DNA of 64,000 nucleotides, taken from the NCBI GenBank assembly GCA_018241965.1, contig JAFECS010000003.1:1-64000 (forward strand), written 5' to 3'. The notes under the pieces were generated by a model. It did not search any database. It had not been told where the DNA came from and saw only the letters and a list, made by a program, of their open reading frames with translations. Within the stretch, counting starts at the first letter, position 1, and every line of letters starts with the position of its first letter. The translations under genes were made by a program, and so were the position numbers. This document shows, one piece after another, positions 25,683 to 34,336 of this stretch. This DNA is from Pseudomonadota bacterium (GTDB lineage Bacteria; Pseudomonadota; Gammaproteobacteria; Berkiellales; Berkiellaceae).

Positions 25683-26459
25683 ATGAAATTTACATTGCAA
25701 ACAACCTTTTCTTCTTCACAATATCGCCAGGCAAAACGGATTAGCCAGCAGTGTAAACATTTAACGGCCGTCCTGGTACAAAAAGATATTAGCCTGATTG
25801 CTAGGCGTGCCAAAATTCAAACCATTGGTTCATTTTTATCCATGGAAGGCAATGATCTTTCTGAAAAGGAGGTTACAAAAATTCTGGCGCATCAAGCGCT
25901 GAGATTACCGGACAATGAAATCCAGGAAGTTAAAAATATTGCTAAAGTGTATGATTGCTTATCTAAATGGGATCCCTTATCAGTCAGAGATTTAAAAAAT
26001 GCCCATAGAATGCTTATGATTGATTTAGATGCTGAAAGTGGACAATGGCGCAAGAGTGAAGTTCAAATCTTAGAAGGGAAAAAAATTGTTCATACCCCAC
26101 CCTTACCTAAAGAAATTTCTATGATGATGAAGCAAGTGTTTTCCTATATTCGAGGAAATAAACAGATCTCTTGGTTATTAAAAGCTTGCATACTGCATTA
26201 TGGCATTCAATATATTCATCCTTTTATAGACGGGAATGGACGCATAGGAAGAATTTGGCAACATCTTTTGATGTTGAAAGAAAGTTCGGTGTTTCGCTAT
26301 GTGTTAATTGGCAATATTATCAAACAACATGCTAGTGAATACTATCGCTCATTGGATAAAAGCGATAAACAAAAAGATCCGTCAATATTCGTAGATTTTT
26401 GTCTGCATTATTTATCTCTAGAACTTAATAAATTTAGCAAAAAACTTGCTAAGCTATAA
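25683..26459 (+). CDS. Fic-domain protein, short form
   Basis: A 258-residue Fic protein. The motif HPFIDGNGRIGR is at 179-190 with catalytic His179, and all key residues are intact, so it should be able to transfer AMP or a related group. A possible inhibitory segment, FLSMEGN (51-57, Glu55), deviates from the class II S-x-x-x-E-G pattern because Phe stands at the Ser position; control may be looser than in the Fic protein at 1796. It lacks the winged-helix tail of that protein. It is divergent from the transglutaminase-like gene and not part of an obvious operon. Confidence 0.92.
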   Translation: MKFTLQTTFSSSQYRQAKRISQQCKHLTAVLVQKDISLIARRAKIQTIGSFLSMEGNDLSEKEVTKILAHQALRLPDNEIQEVKNIAKVYDCLSKWDPLSVRDLKNAHRMLMIDLDAESGQWRKSEVQILEGKKIVHTPPLPKEISMMMKQVFSYIRGNKQISWLLKACILHYGIQYIHPFIDGNGRIGRIWQHLLMLKESSVFRYVLIGNIIKQHASEYYRSLDKSDKQKDPSIFVDFCLHYLSLELNKFSKKLAKL

Positions 26460-26581
26460 GCTTGCCACTTATCCGGCCAATGACAAATCACATCTGAATT
26501 TTATTTAATTATGTTCTTTTATAAGGTAAAATAGGGCAAGCAAATAGTATTTACTTTTACCGCCCGTAGGAAATGGTTACC

Positions 26582-27223
26582 ATGATGAACACACTAAGTA
26601 TCGAAAAATTATATGAGTCACAACAAACGCTCTTGGATATGCTTAAAACAAAACAAGATGTTTTTGCAAAAATTAAAACTGTTAATTATCCCCTTATTGT
26701 AAAGTGGCAAATGATGCTTGGTGTTCTGCTCCCCATTCAATTTGAGATCCTTAAAAAAATAGGTTTTACTAACGAACAGACTGCTTTAATTGAATATAAT
26801 GCGCAACTGATGCAAACTCAAAAAGATGATCAAAAATTACGTGAACTAAACGAAGCAAAATGGAATTATATTTTTGAACAAGCCTTTGATATCACATCTG
26901 TTCAAAAAATTTCTCAAGAACAAGCCTTAGCGCTTATTAAAGATATTTCTATTGAAATGATGTCAGAAAACTTTTTAAAGCAAGTTGATGCATTTATGGC
27001 AAAATTAGACCCTAACATGCCTTTAATTGAAAAACGCCAACACTTGTTAACATTGTTAATCCCTATGCAGATGAGTGTCATGAGCAAGCATGGCTTTGCT
27101 GGTGAACAAGGTTATGTGCAAGCGCAAAAAGCATTAATGGAATATTTACATGAGCCACAAATGATAGAACAAGCAAGTAAAGCACAAATAGCCTTATTTA
27201 CTAGAGCAGGCTTGATGGGCTAA
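26582..27223 (+). CDS. Unknown helical protein with internal duplication
   Basis: A 213-residue, all-helical, soluble protein of unknown function. The two halves look duplicated: LPIQFEILKKIGFTNEQ in the first matches IPMQMSVMSKHGFAGEQ in the second, each followed by a long helix (IEYNAQLMQ and QAQKALMEY). The start at 26582 is used because AGGAA lies nine bases upstream, while an earlier ATG touches that site. A small lipoprotein gene follows by 11 bases and is probably co-transcribed. No homology is recognised. Confidence 0.75.
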   Translation: MMNTLSIEKLYESQQTLLDMLKTKQDVFAKIKTVNYPLIVKWQMMLGVLLPIQFEILKKIGFTNEQTALIEYNAQLMQTQKDDQKLRELNEAKWNYIFEQAFDITSVQKISQEQALALIKDISIEMMSENFLKQVDAFMAKLDPNMPLIEKRQHLLTLLIPMQMSVMSKHGFAGEQGYVQAQKALMEYLHEPQMIEQASKAQIALFTRAGLMG

Positions 27224-27234
27224 AGGAATTGTCA

Positions 27235-27408
27235 ATGAATAAAATAATTTGCCTCATCGTGTGCATGATGAGTTTTTTTCTGAGTAGTTGTGGAAAATTT
27301 AATCAGAACTCTGAGCATATGCTAAGTGGCCTTCAAGTAAGCCAGAACATGAGTGATGAAGAAGTAGAAGAAGAAGCGCAGTCAGGTCAAATGAGAAATA
27401 TAAAATAA
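27235..27408 (+). CDS. Small lipoprotein, 57 aa
   Basis: A 57-residue secreted lipoprotein. A short basic start and hydrophobic run lead to the lipobox FLSSCG, with the acylated Cys19. The mature 39 residues are polar with an acidic stretch (SDEEVEEEAQ). It begins 11 bases after the duplicated helical protein, preceded by AAAGGAATT, so they form a two-gene unit. No family recognised. Confidence 0.68.
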   Translation: MNKIICLIVCMMSFFLSSCGKFNQNSEHMLSGLQVSQNMSDEEVEEEAQSGQMRNIK

Positions 27409-27494
27409 ACCATTAAAAAACCTTAAAAATTCATTTTCTAATTTTAGTCTACAATTATCAAAACAACCGATGACTAAAGACTACATTATTAGAA

Positions 27495-28265
27495 ATGGGT
27501 TATTACTACAAATTTCTAGCAATAATTGTGTTAATTCTAGCGCTGGCTACCATCGGTTGCTGGCTATTTTTTCAGCAGCAGACTTTTCTTTATTTTCCCA
27601 GCATTTTTATCATGGTTTTTAATACAGCTTTTTGTTTTGTGCTAGCTACCATTGCTTTGCTCATACCAGAAAGATTCTTTAATTTCCGCAAAGCTGCCCA
27701 TTTAGGCATTAGTCTATTTTTAATACTATTTTGTTCTTTAAATATACTTCAACCGATATTAAACACTTCACTTGGATTTGATGAATTTTTTGTGCGAGTT
27801 TTAGTAAATGATGGCAGCACTAATCCTGGGAGGATGTCTCCGCAAACATCGTTTTGCTTTATCATGTTTGGATTATTTTTAATTTTCAATAATTTTATAT
27901 CTTCCAAAAGGGGGCTTTATCTATCATTGGCGGTAACAATCTGTCTTTTTATTGTAGGCTTTGTTTGTTTCCTTGGCTATCTCCTAAAATTTGACTTAAT
28001 GTACAATTGGCCTAAATTTGGTCGAATGTCATTACAAACAGCAATGTCTTTTATGATTTTAGCCAGCGCTTTGGGTTTGTTGTGGCATAATAAAGCACTT
28101 ATACAAACAAATGACTTCAAAGATCATGATGTGATGGTAAATGTTACCTTAATTTCATTACTTACAGTAATGCTAATGATTGGGGGGATTGCGGGCATTA
28201 TTCTTTGGGATAAGCTAACACGCAATTATTACCATGAATCACCCGCAATTAACCATAAAGTTTAA
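27495..28265 (+). CDS. Multi-pass membrane protein like a sensor N-terminal domain
   Basis: A 256-residue protein with about seven to eight transmembrane helices. It resembles the membrane-sensing N-terminal halves found in some histidine kinases and diguanylate cyclases: the marker PGRMSPQTSFCFIMFGLFL appears near residue 112, and a second related block GRMSLQTAMSFMILASALGL near 178. Here the protein stops after the last helix with a short tail, so no kinase, GGDEF or EAL domain follows. It may be a stand-alone sensor module or a truncated regulator. The downstream gene is convergent. Confidence 0.72.
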   Translation: MGYYYKFLAIIVLILALATIGCWLFFQQQTFLYFPSIFIMVFNTAFCFVLATIALLIPERFFNFRKAAHLGISLFLILFCSLNILQPILNTSLGFDEFFVRVLVNDGSTNPGRMSPQTSFCFIMFGLFLIFNNFISSKRGLYLSLAVTICLFIVGFVCFLGYLLKFDLMYNWPKFGRMSLQTAMSFMILASALGLLWHNKALIQTNDFKDHDVMVNVTLISLLTVMLMIGGIAGIILWDKLTRNYYHESPAINHKV

Positions 28266-28268
28266 ACT

Positions 28269-28820
28269 TTAGGGGGTATGTTTTTTAACCCACGCAACGT
28301 ATTTGTCCATCCAGTTTTGTAAAAACTTTTTACTGCCTTCTCCAATATTACCGTCGTTATCAAATAAACCTTCTTTGTATTGAATAAAGACTTCTGGTTG
28401 ACCTAAAGTGGGTACATCAAGATAGGCTAAAATATTTCGTAAGTGCTGTTGTGCCATGGCAGTGCCGGCAGCACCCTGAGAAACACCAATAATTCCCGCA
28501 GGTTTTCCTTGCCAAACACTTTGACCATAAGGTCGTGAGCCATGATCAAGTGCGTTTTTAAGCACACCGGACATGGAGCGATTGTATTCTGGGGTGGCAA
28601 ATAAAAGACCAGTGCAAGCGAGAATGTCTGCTTTGAAGCGCTTTACACTCTCTGCTGGAGAGTTGTCGCTATCTTGATTATAAAGTGGTAAATCGTTTAT
28701 GAGGAGTTGTTTAAAGGTAAAATCAGCAGGCGCCAGTTTTTGAATACTGGTTGCTAACTTTAAGTTAAAGGAATCTTTGCGTAAGCTGCCAACGATAACG
28801 CCAATTTGATAGTTTGCCAT
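28269..28820 (-). CDS. NADPH-dependent FMN reductase-family protein
   Basis: A 183-residue flavodoxin-fold reductase. GVIVGSLRKDSFNLKLA is the FMN-phosphate-binding loop, LLFATPEYNRSMSGVLKNAL the conserved central block, and AGIIGVSQGAAG a later loop. Members reduce quinones, azo dyes or chromate with NADPH and protect against redox stress in the cytoplasm. Length and motif order match the ChrR/YieF group. It has AAGG before the ATG and stands alone. Confidence 0.9.
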   Translation of the reverse strand: MANYQIGVIVGSLRKDSFNLKLATSIQKLAPADFTFKQLLINDLPLYNQDSDNSPAESVKRFKADILACTGLLFATPEYNRSMSGVLKNALDHGSRPYGQSVWQGKPAGIIGVSQGAAGTAMAQQHLRNILAYLDVPTLGQPEVFIQYKEGLFDNDGNIGEGSKKFLQNWMDKYVAWVKKHTP

Positions 28821-28891
28821 AAAGGTCCCTTTTCATGGATATGTTAACAATAGTTACTAGTGCGAATAGGCACTAGTAACTATACCTGAGT

Positions 28892-29911
28892 TTAATTGGG
28901 GCGTGAAGAAGGGTATACAGAAAATTTGCGTTTCTTTTTGCTATCTTTTTGTGTCCAAAGATTGCAAACATTGCCATAGTTATTTAATTGCTCTCTAAAA
29001 GCTTTAGTTCCATATTGTAAATAAAAACCATGCTTGATAAAGGTATTATATATTTTTCGTATATCGTTTTGTTTGGTTGTTTCCTGATAAAATTCAGGGA
29101 GATATTCCGTTGAATGTTCAGACTTAATGGTTAAAGTGTGTTGATAAACCGCAATGCCGCGTGCGAAATGATATAAATCAATCAAGGCATTGTTCAAAAA
29201 GATTCGACGATAAATTTTAGACTGATCATTTAATTTTTGCGCTACAGTTTCAGTTCCTACGTCTTTTTTATCATTTCTTATATCGCTTTCTAAAAGAGCA
29301 AATAATTGATCTGTGAGAATGACAGCATCGATAGCCAGTTTCTTAAGCGTAATGAGATTTTCTTGCTTCTTCCAATCAGACTCATTGGTTATGTTGGTTT
29401 TAAATTTTTTGTAATCTTTTTCGAATGATTGCCAAAGTTTGTCGAACTTATCTTGAGTCATGTTCAGCGATGTAAAAGAGCGTAGTGCAAATATTTTCTT
29501 AAGTTCAGCTTTTATTTGCCCTATAGTGATGGAAGTGTCAGTTTTGGCGCGTTTAAGGATATTTACCGATTCATTGTATTGAGTGGTTTTTGAGCCCAGC
29601 TCGCGACGATTGGGGTTTGGAAGTGTAATAGGGCGCGGTGGATTGATAATGTGATCATCTATCCATTGGCCTATGATATTTCGCACATTGGTAAAAAGTA
29701 AAAAGGTTGTTGCAAAAAAGCCAGTAAATGTCATCAATGAGTAATAGGCAATGGACATGAAGGCATAGCCACTAACAGCCATGCTGGTTGCCACCAACAA
29801 ACCAAGCGCAGTGGCCCCGATAGCAAAAGCTTTCTTTCTGGCAAGAATATGTCGGTCGTCGTCGCTAGGTCGTTTTAAATCTCTTCTTAGTGTTTTAAAA
29901 AAACTAATCAT
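28892..29911 (-). CDS. Unknown membrane-anchored helical protein, 339 aa
   Basis: No family recognised. After a basic N-terminus (residues 1-27) two hydrophobic helices (about 28-50 and 55-75) would place it in a membrane, followed by ~260 residues of charged, mostly helical sequence facing one side. The C-terminus is basic and Ser-rich. The arrangement, two N-terminal membrane segments plus a cytosolic helical domain, recurs in the 641-residue protein at 36182. Possible effector acting at a host membrane, or an ordinary inner-membrane protein; not distinguishable here. Confidence 0.7.
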   Translation of the reverse strand: MISFFKTLRRDLKRPSDDDRHILARKKAFAIGATALGLLVATSMAVSGYAFMSIAYYSLMTFTGFFATTFLLFTNVRNIIGQWIDDHIINPPRPITLPNPNRRELGSKTTQYNESVNILKRAKTDTSITIGQIKAELKKIFALRSFTSLNMTQDKFDKLWQSFEKDYKKFKTNITNESDWKKQENLITLKKLAIDAVILTDQLFALLESDIRNDKKDVGTETVAQKLNDQSKIYRRIFLNNALIDLYHFARGIAVYQHTLTIKSEHSTEYLPEFYQETTKQNDIRKIYNTFIKHGFYLQYGTKAFREQLNNYGNVCNLWTQKDSKKKRKFSVYPSSRPN

Positions 29912-30078
29912 TAACTACTTCCCCATCTGTAACTGCAAAAGAGCTGCTTCGTATAAGTTATGCGCCATAATAAAAAAGAAGCAACCTTCTTAAAAAGGTA
30001 GGCCATATTTTAAATATGTTTTGTTAGTTTAACAACAATAAAATATTCCAAATATAAAGAAAAACACTAATGATTACA

Positions 30079-30153
30079 GGGACACCCAACACGGTGTTCA
30101 CGGGAGGTGTTCACGGGACACCCGCTGTAGCGGGAAGAGAAGGTGGGTGTCCC
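30079..30153. repeat. Palindromic repeat with internal tandem 13-mer
   Basis: Outer arms GGGACACCCA (30079-30088) and TGGGTGTCCC (30144-30153) are perfect. Inside lie two head-to-tail copies of GGTGTTCACGGGA (30093-30105, 30106-30118) and a small hairpin CCCGC-TGTA-GCGGG (30121-30134). It ends 12 bases from the yiaV stop, so it may also terminate that transcript. It is GC-rich against an AT-rich background and looks like a dispersed REP-type element. Confidence 0.75.
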
Positions 30154-30165
30154 GGAAATAGTGAG

Positions 30166-31125
30166 TTAGTGAAATGGAAAAATGTAGTTCATCCAGGCAG
30201 CCATTCTGAGCAAGACTTTACGCATAATGGCAACATGATGAAAATGTTGGCTATACACCGCCGTTTGTCCAGCAGCGCCTCCGGGGAGAATGTCTTGGTA
30301 TTTGGCAAATTTGGGATCATCTATTTCTATTATTACAGGTACGCGCCCTGGTTGATTAGCCATTTTCATACTGACTAATTCTCCACTGGCACTCACCTGA
30401 CCCTCAGCGAGAACGGGTAAAATAAGATGAACTTTCGCAGAAAAGATAACACCAGGGATCGCATCATAGATGACTTCTGCTTTATCTCCCAGAGTTAGTC
30501 GCAGCAAACTATTTTGCCTAAACCAGCCAACAAAATAGTTTTTCTCTTCATTAACAAATATCATGAGAGGTCGAATTGGCAAAGAGGTTGCCATCATGCC
30601 TGGCCTGACGATAACTTGGGTGACATACCCATTGGCTAAGGCGCGCACGGTGGTTTGTTCAAGCTCATATTTTGCAGTGGCTTTTTCAGCGGTGAGTTGG
30701 TCAAACTGAGATTGAGCAAGATCCCTGTCTCTGATGGACATTGCATTTTTAACTACCAATTCATTGGCTCTTTTAAGATCAGCTTCACTTTGCTTTAATC
30801 TTGCCTCTATCGATTCTAGTTTATGTTTAAATGGTACGGGGTCAAGTTGTAATAAAATATCCCCTTTTTTTAAAGGGGTATTTTGTACGACGGGAACATC
30901 AATAACACGGCCACTAACAACCGGAACAATGGGTGTGGTAACAAAGTATTCTTGGCTCATTTCAGAATAAGGGTGATTATAATTCATTAACACAATTAAC
31001 GTACCTATGAGTAAAATCCCCCCTAGTACCGCTGTTGGTACAGTCCATTTGTTCAGCGGGATCCGAAACACTTTAAAAACAGCAACGCAAATTGCCGTAT
31101 AAGTAAGAATCAGTAGCAAATCCAT
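30166..31125 (-). CDS. yiaV: HlyD-family membrane fusion protein (YiaV-like)
   Basis: A 319-residue membrane fusion protein. It has an N-terminal membrane-spanning region (residues ~5-46), a biotinyl-lipoyl-like hammerhead (PVVSGRVIDVPVVQNTPLKKG), a coiled coil (about 85-135) and a closing half-motif (ANGYVTQVIVRPGMMA). Such proteins join an inner-membrane pump to an outer-membrane channel. Pairing with a DUF3302 gene (YiaW) immediately upstream identifies the YiaV type. The start codon overlaps the yiaW stop (TAATG). No pump gene is adjacent, as is usual for this pair. Substrate unknown. Confidence 0.88.
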   Translation of the reverse strand: MDLLLILTYTAICVAVFKVFRIPLNKWTVPTAVLGGILLIGTLIVLMNYNHPYSEMSQEYFVTTPIVPVVSGRVIDVPVVQNTPLKKGDILLQLDPVPFKHKLESIEARLKQSEADLKRANELVVKNAMSIRDRDLAQSQFDQLTAEKATAKYELEQTTVRALANGYVTQVIVRPGMMATSLPIRPLMIFVNEEKNYFVGWFRQNSLLRLTLGDKAEVIYDAIPGVIFSAKVHLILPVLAEGQVSASGELVSMKMANQPGRVPVIIEIDDPKFAKYQDILPGGAAGQTAVYSQHFHHVAIMRKVLLRMAAWMNYIFPFH

Positions 31126-31583
31126 TAGTGGGGATCCTTTTTACTTTGCACTTGAGTTAATTGCAGTTTTACTGACGCTATCTCGTTTTCAAGTTGAGCA
31201 ATTTTCTGTAGGATGTTTGTGTTTTGATGCGTATTATTTTGAGCAATATCGTAGAGCTTTTTATCAAGCGCTAAGATTTTTTCTTGAAGCTCTTGCGCTT
31301 TATTGACTTGGGTTTGTAGCAAATTGATTTGCTCTTGTAACCCTTGATCTTTAATAAATCCCCAACCTCTGTCTTCTCGGTATAAGGTTGCCCAAATCCA
31401 CAAGAACGGCCAAATTGCATGTAACGTAAAAAGACTTATCCAGCCAGCAACATGTAAGGCATCTTGTTGGGGATGGTTGCGAGCCTTGGCAATTTCATAG
31501 GGGATATCATGAATGGCAATGATTCCATAAAAAATAACAATCCCAACGAAAAACAATAGCCCCAAAGCAAAGTAATCAAGCAT
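31125..31583 (-). CDS. yiaW: YiaW-like DUF3302 inner-membrane protein
   Basis: A 152-residue membrane protein of the DUF3302 (YiaW) family. Two helices (about 3-24 and 48-70) contain the markers FYGIIAIHDIPYEIAK and HQQDALHVAGW-like sequence, followed by WPFLWIWATLY. The C-terminal half is a long coiled coil (residues ~82-148) rich in Gln and Leu, longer than in E. coli YiaW. It is translated just before YiaV and probably forms a complex with it in the inner membrane. Function is not established. Confidence 0.87.
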   Translation of the reverse strand: MLDYFALGLLFFVGIVIFYGIIAIHDIPYEIAKARNHPQQDALHVAGWISLFTLHAIWPFLWIWATLYREDRGWGFIKDQGLQEQINLLQTQVNKAQELQEKILALDKKLYDIAQNNTHQNTNILQKIAQLENEIASVKLQLTQVQSKKDPH

Positions 31584-31837
31584 TTTAAAGCTTCCTAGTG
31601 AAAGCTAACGGTTTATACAGTGTTACTCATTTATCATGAGAAAAGTGCAATTAATATTTATGATTATAGTATATGGATTTTATTGACGTGGATTATGCGT
31701 CATGGCTTCGCATAGTGGTGATAATTTATTGAAAAAATAGATAAATTGCCTCATCTGTTTGATGAGAAGTGTTGTTAAGTTTTGCGACACAAATTATCAT
31801 GTTTTGAGTTTACAGATGTTCATTTGGGGTGGCTACG

Positions 31838-32626
31838 GTGACATACACGAAAAGTTACATGATTCCTGATAATCACATTTCCTATCAGGCGCAAGAGGAC
31901 GTTAAAAAGCTACTCAAACCCCTAGATGACAAATATGGCATTCATTATTTTAACTACACGCTTTCTTTTCCCAATAATACGGGCATTACTTTGCATACCG
32001 ATGCAGATTTTTATAAAAGCTGGTTTACCTTAGAGCTGCCGATGTGCCAATTTTCTCATCAGAGTGGTTGGTATTTTTGGGAAAATTGTAGCTCATCCAA
32101 AATGATAGATTTAGCTAAAATATTAGGTATTGGTAAAGGTATATTGCATATAGAGCACACCAATGACATGATAATCACTTCTGCCTTTGCAATGCGCCCA
32201 GAAAGACAAAATGAAGTATTTTTATTAAATAATCTCAATTTGCTTAAAGGTTTTACAGCGCATTTTCAAGAAGAAGCCAAAAACATCATTAATCAGGCTA
32301 AAAAGGAATTAATATCCTATACGCCCAGTATGATTGCTTCATTAGAAAATGATGTGCTTAGCAAGCAGCAGTTATCAAATAATCCCCAGGATTGGGCTTT
32401 TGGCCCTTTAGAACAGCTTTCCAATAGAGAACAACAGTGTTTTTATTTAATGCTTAAAGGGTATTCAATGTATGATATGAGTAAACTGTTGGGTCTTTCT
32501 GCTTCATCAGTCAACATGTATATTGCTCGCATTAAACATAAGCTTAAGTGCGATAGTAAGCAAGCATTAATTGATCTTGCTCAAAGATATGGCATTGTTT
32601 CTTATCACTTAACATTGCCTTGTTAA
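31838..32626 (+). CDS. LuxR-family regulator (solo), single HTH
   Basis: A 262-residue regulator of the same local family as those at 18908 and 47678. The N-terminal domain carries NHISYQAQ, GIHYFNY, TGITLHTDADFYKSWF and a later AMRPERQ block. A single LuxR-type HTH occupies the last 65 residues (LSNREQQCFYLMLKGYSMYD...KHKLKCDSKQALIDLAQ). The ligand is unknown and no LuxI gene is present. The start is uncertain: GTG at 31838 with GGGG eight bases upstream is used, while ATG at 31859 is also possible. Its stop overlaps that of a convergent small lipoprotein gene. Confidence 0.85.
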   Translation: MTYTKSYMIPDNHISYQAQEDVKKLLKPLDDKYGIHYFNYTLSFPNNTGITLHTDADFYKSWFTLELPMCQFSHQSGWYFWENCSSSKMIDLAKILGIGKGILHIEHTNDMIITSAFAMRPERQNEVFLLNNLNLLKGFTAHFQEEAKNIINQAKKELISYTPSMIASLENDVLSKQQLSNNPQDWAFGPLEQLSNREQQCFYLMLKGYSMYDMSKLLGLSASSVNMYIARIKHKLKCDSKQALIDLAQRYGIVSYHLTLPC

Positions 32627-32784
32627 ACTTCGTAAAGAATGCCAATTTCGTTGGAATAGGGAAGTTTGCCAATCTTTATTTGTTCGGGTCGGTTGCGCAT
32701 AAAATCATTTTGTACCGTTTGATGGGCGCACCCAGCTAAAAAAACAAAGCAAAGAATAGAGAGTGACATTAAACGCTTTAACAT
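32623..32784 (-). CDS. Small lipoprotein, 53 aa
   Basis: A 53-residue lipoprotein with a basic start, hydrophobic core and the lipobox FLAGC (Cys19). The mature part has 34 residues and no known domain. GAGGTTGGCCTC-like bases around the start include AGAGGTTGG as binding site. Its stop codon overlaps the convergent LuxR stop. Unlike the lipoprotein at 27235, the mature part is basic. Confidence 0.65.
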   Translation of the reverse strand: MLKRLMSLSILCFVFLAGCAHQTVQNDFMRNRPEQIKIGKLPYSNEIGILYEV

Positions 32785-32965
32785 GAGGCCAACCTCTTAG
32801 TCAGAAAGAAGACCATAATATAGCCCCCATCTGTTTCCGTCAATTTATTTGAAATAACCAGCGTTTTTTACAGGTGTAAGTGCATCCAAAAATCTTTCCC
32901 CATAGGTTTGGAAATTTCAGCTAGGTTCTATACATGACCTACCGCCAATGAGTAAAGAGGGGCTT

Positions 32966-33355
32966 ATGATGGGAAGTAGCAAAGATGATAAAAAACCTAA
33001 AGAGAAGAAGTCGGTGCACTTTAATGAAGCTGCGAACCAAATTCATTTAGTAAGCACAGAACATCCAAAAGGGGCAAAAAAACCGCACCGCGCCGATACC
33101 AGAAGCGCTACTCCGCTGCCTATAGATATCGATGAAATGAGAATAGTAAAAGCGTATCTTGAAAATGAAGATGAACAATATAAAGGTTTCATTGTTACCC
33201 AATATGTGAATTGTCAGGATGGAACTTATCGCATTAAATTGAAAGATCCAAATGCCGGTATGTTTTATACCCAAACTATAATGGAAGATAGAATCAAAGA
33301 AATTTTGGCGTTAAAGCAAGAAGAAGCCCCACCGAAAAGTCCTAAACTTTGCTAA
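32966..33355 (+). CDS. Unknown small basic protein, 129 aa
   Basis: No family recognised. The N-terminal 50 residues are rich in Lys, Ser and His and probably disordered (DDKKPKEKKSVHFNEAANQ). The C-terminal half is more ordered (alternating strand-like segments such as YKGFIVTQYVNCQDGTYRIKL). It ends with KSPKLC, a Cys-terminal tail. The start at 32966 (or 32969) is chosen because AGAGGGG lies 3-6 bases upstream; the earlier ATG at 32948 lacks a site. Lineage-specific; could be an effector. Confidence 0.68.
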   Translation: MMGSSKDDKKPKEKKSVHFNEAANQIHLVSTEHPKGAKKPHRADTRSATPLPIDIDEMRIVKAYLENEDEQYKGFIVTQYVNCQDGTYRIKLKDPNAGMFYTQTIMEDRIKEILALKQEEAPPKSPKLC

Positions 33356-33430
33356 GTGGGTGCCTCTTGTTATCAGCGTGGCTATTGCATATGATGTCAA
33401 CATAAATTAAAAAAACATTAAGAGCTCACT

Positions 33431-34231
33431 ATGCATTTTGAAAACCAACAACAAGCCCTGCAAATGCTCAAGGAATATGGCAGATCTGAAGCACTCTTTT
33501 TTACAGACGACAGCATTTTGATAGAGGAAAAAACCAAGCAACCGTTTATGACAATATCGGCTGTTGTTGAGACTTTGCAAATGACAATTCATGCCGCCCA
33601 TAAACATGATGATATCATTGCCATACATGGCATCGTGAGCGAAAAAGCTTCTGATTATGAAATAGTTCCAGTAAAAACCTTTTTATCAACCACGAATAAT
33701 ATCATTCAATCATCAGTGTTAAAGGCCTATCATTGGCTAAATTGGGACATGAATTCACGATATTGTGGAAGATGTAGCACCAGGTTGCAAGCCACCTTTG
33801 ATTCTGTAGAAAAAAAATGCTCAAATTGCTCACTTTCCATTTTTCCGAAAGTGTCCCCAGCCGTGATGGTGCTAATATATCGTGATAAGGAAATTCTACT
33901 TGCGCGTTCAGCGCATTTTAGGCCCGGGATGTATAGTGCTGTTGCCGGCTTTATTGAACTTGGAGAAACAGCAGAAATGGCCGCTGTACGTGAAGTTAAA
34001 GAAGAATTAGGTATACAAATTAAAGACATCAGCTATTTTGGCACACAAACATGGCCATTCCCTGATAGTTTTATGATTGCCTTTAAAGCAAAGTATGACT
34101 CAGGTGAGTTACAGATAGATAAAAACGAGATTGAAGATGCACGCTGGTTTAATAAGGCTGATTTGCCGGTATTGCCGCCAAGTGCGAGTATTTCAAGAAG
34201 TTTAATAGAAAGCGTTATTTCGACATGGTGA
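33431..34231 (+). CDS. nudC: NADH pyrophosphatase / RNA decapping hydrolase NudC
   Basis: A 266-residue Nudix hydrolase. The zinc ribbon is visible as CGRC...CSNC (residues ~113-137), followed by SPAVMVLIY and the Nudix box GFIELGET...REVKEELG (about 179-201), whose Glu residues bind Mg2+. The C-terminal SQPWPFPxS-like segment appears as TQTWPFPDSFMIAF, typical of NudC. NudC cleaves NADH to NMNH and AMP and removes NAD caps from RNA in the cytoplasm. It follows an unrelated small gene and precedes the CaaX protein by 105 bases; it appears monocistronic. Confidence 0.95.
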   Translation: MHFENQQQALQMLKEYGRSEALFFTDDSILIEEKTKQPFMTISAVVETLQMTIHAAHKHDDIIAIHGIVSEKASDYEIVPVKTFLSTTNNIIQSSVLKAYHWLNWDMNSRYCGRCSTRLQATFDSVEKKCSNCSLSIFPKVSPAVMVLIYRDKEILLARSAHFRPGMYSAVAGFIELGETAEMAAVREVKEELGIQIKDISYFGTQTWPFPDSFMIAFKAKYDSGELQIDKNEIEDARWFNKADLPVLPPSASISRSLIESVISTW

Positions 34232-34336
34232 AACAGTTTATCTGTTTTGATAGACATTTTATCTCTTTTAGATTGTTATTTTGGAGTGGTACTAGCAAAA
34301 TTCGCATTTATTAAAAACGGTTAGGGGAGAATCCCC

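Noticed and set aside
30070..30378. A 102-residue frame through the palindromic repeat and yiaV end
   Set aside because: It is antisense to yiaV and made largely of repeat DNA.
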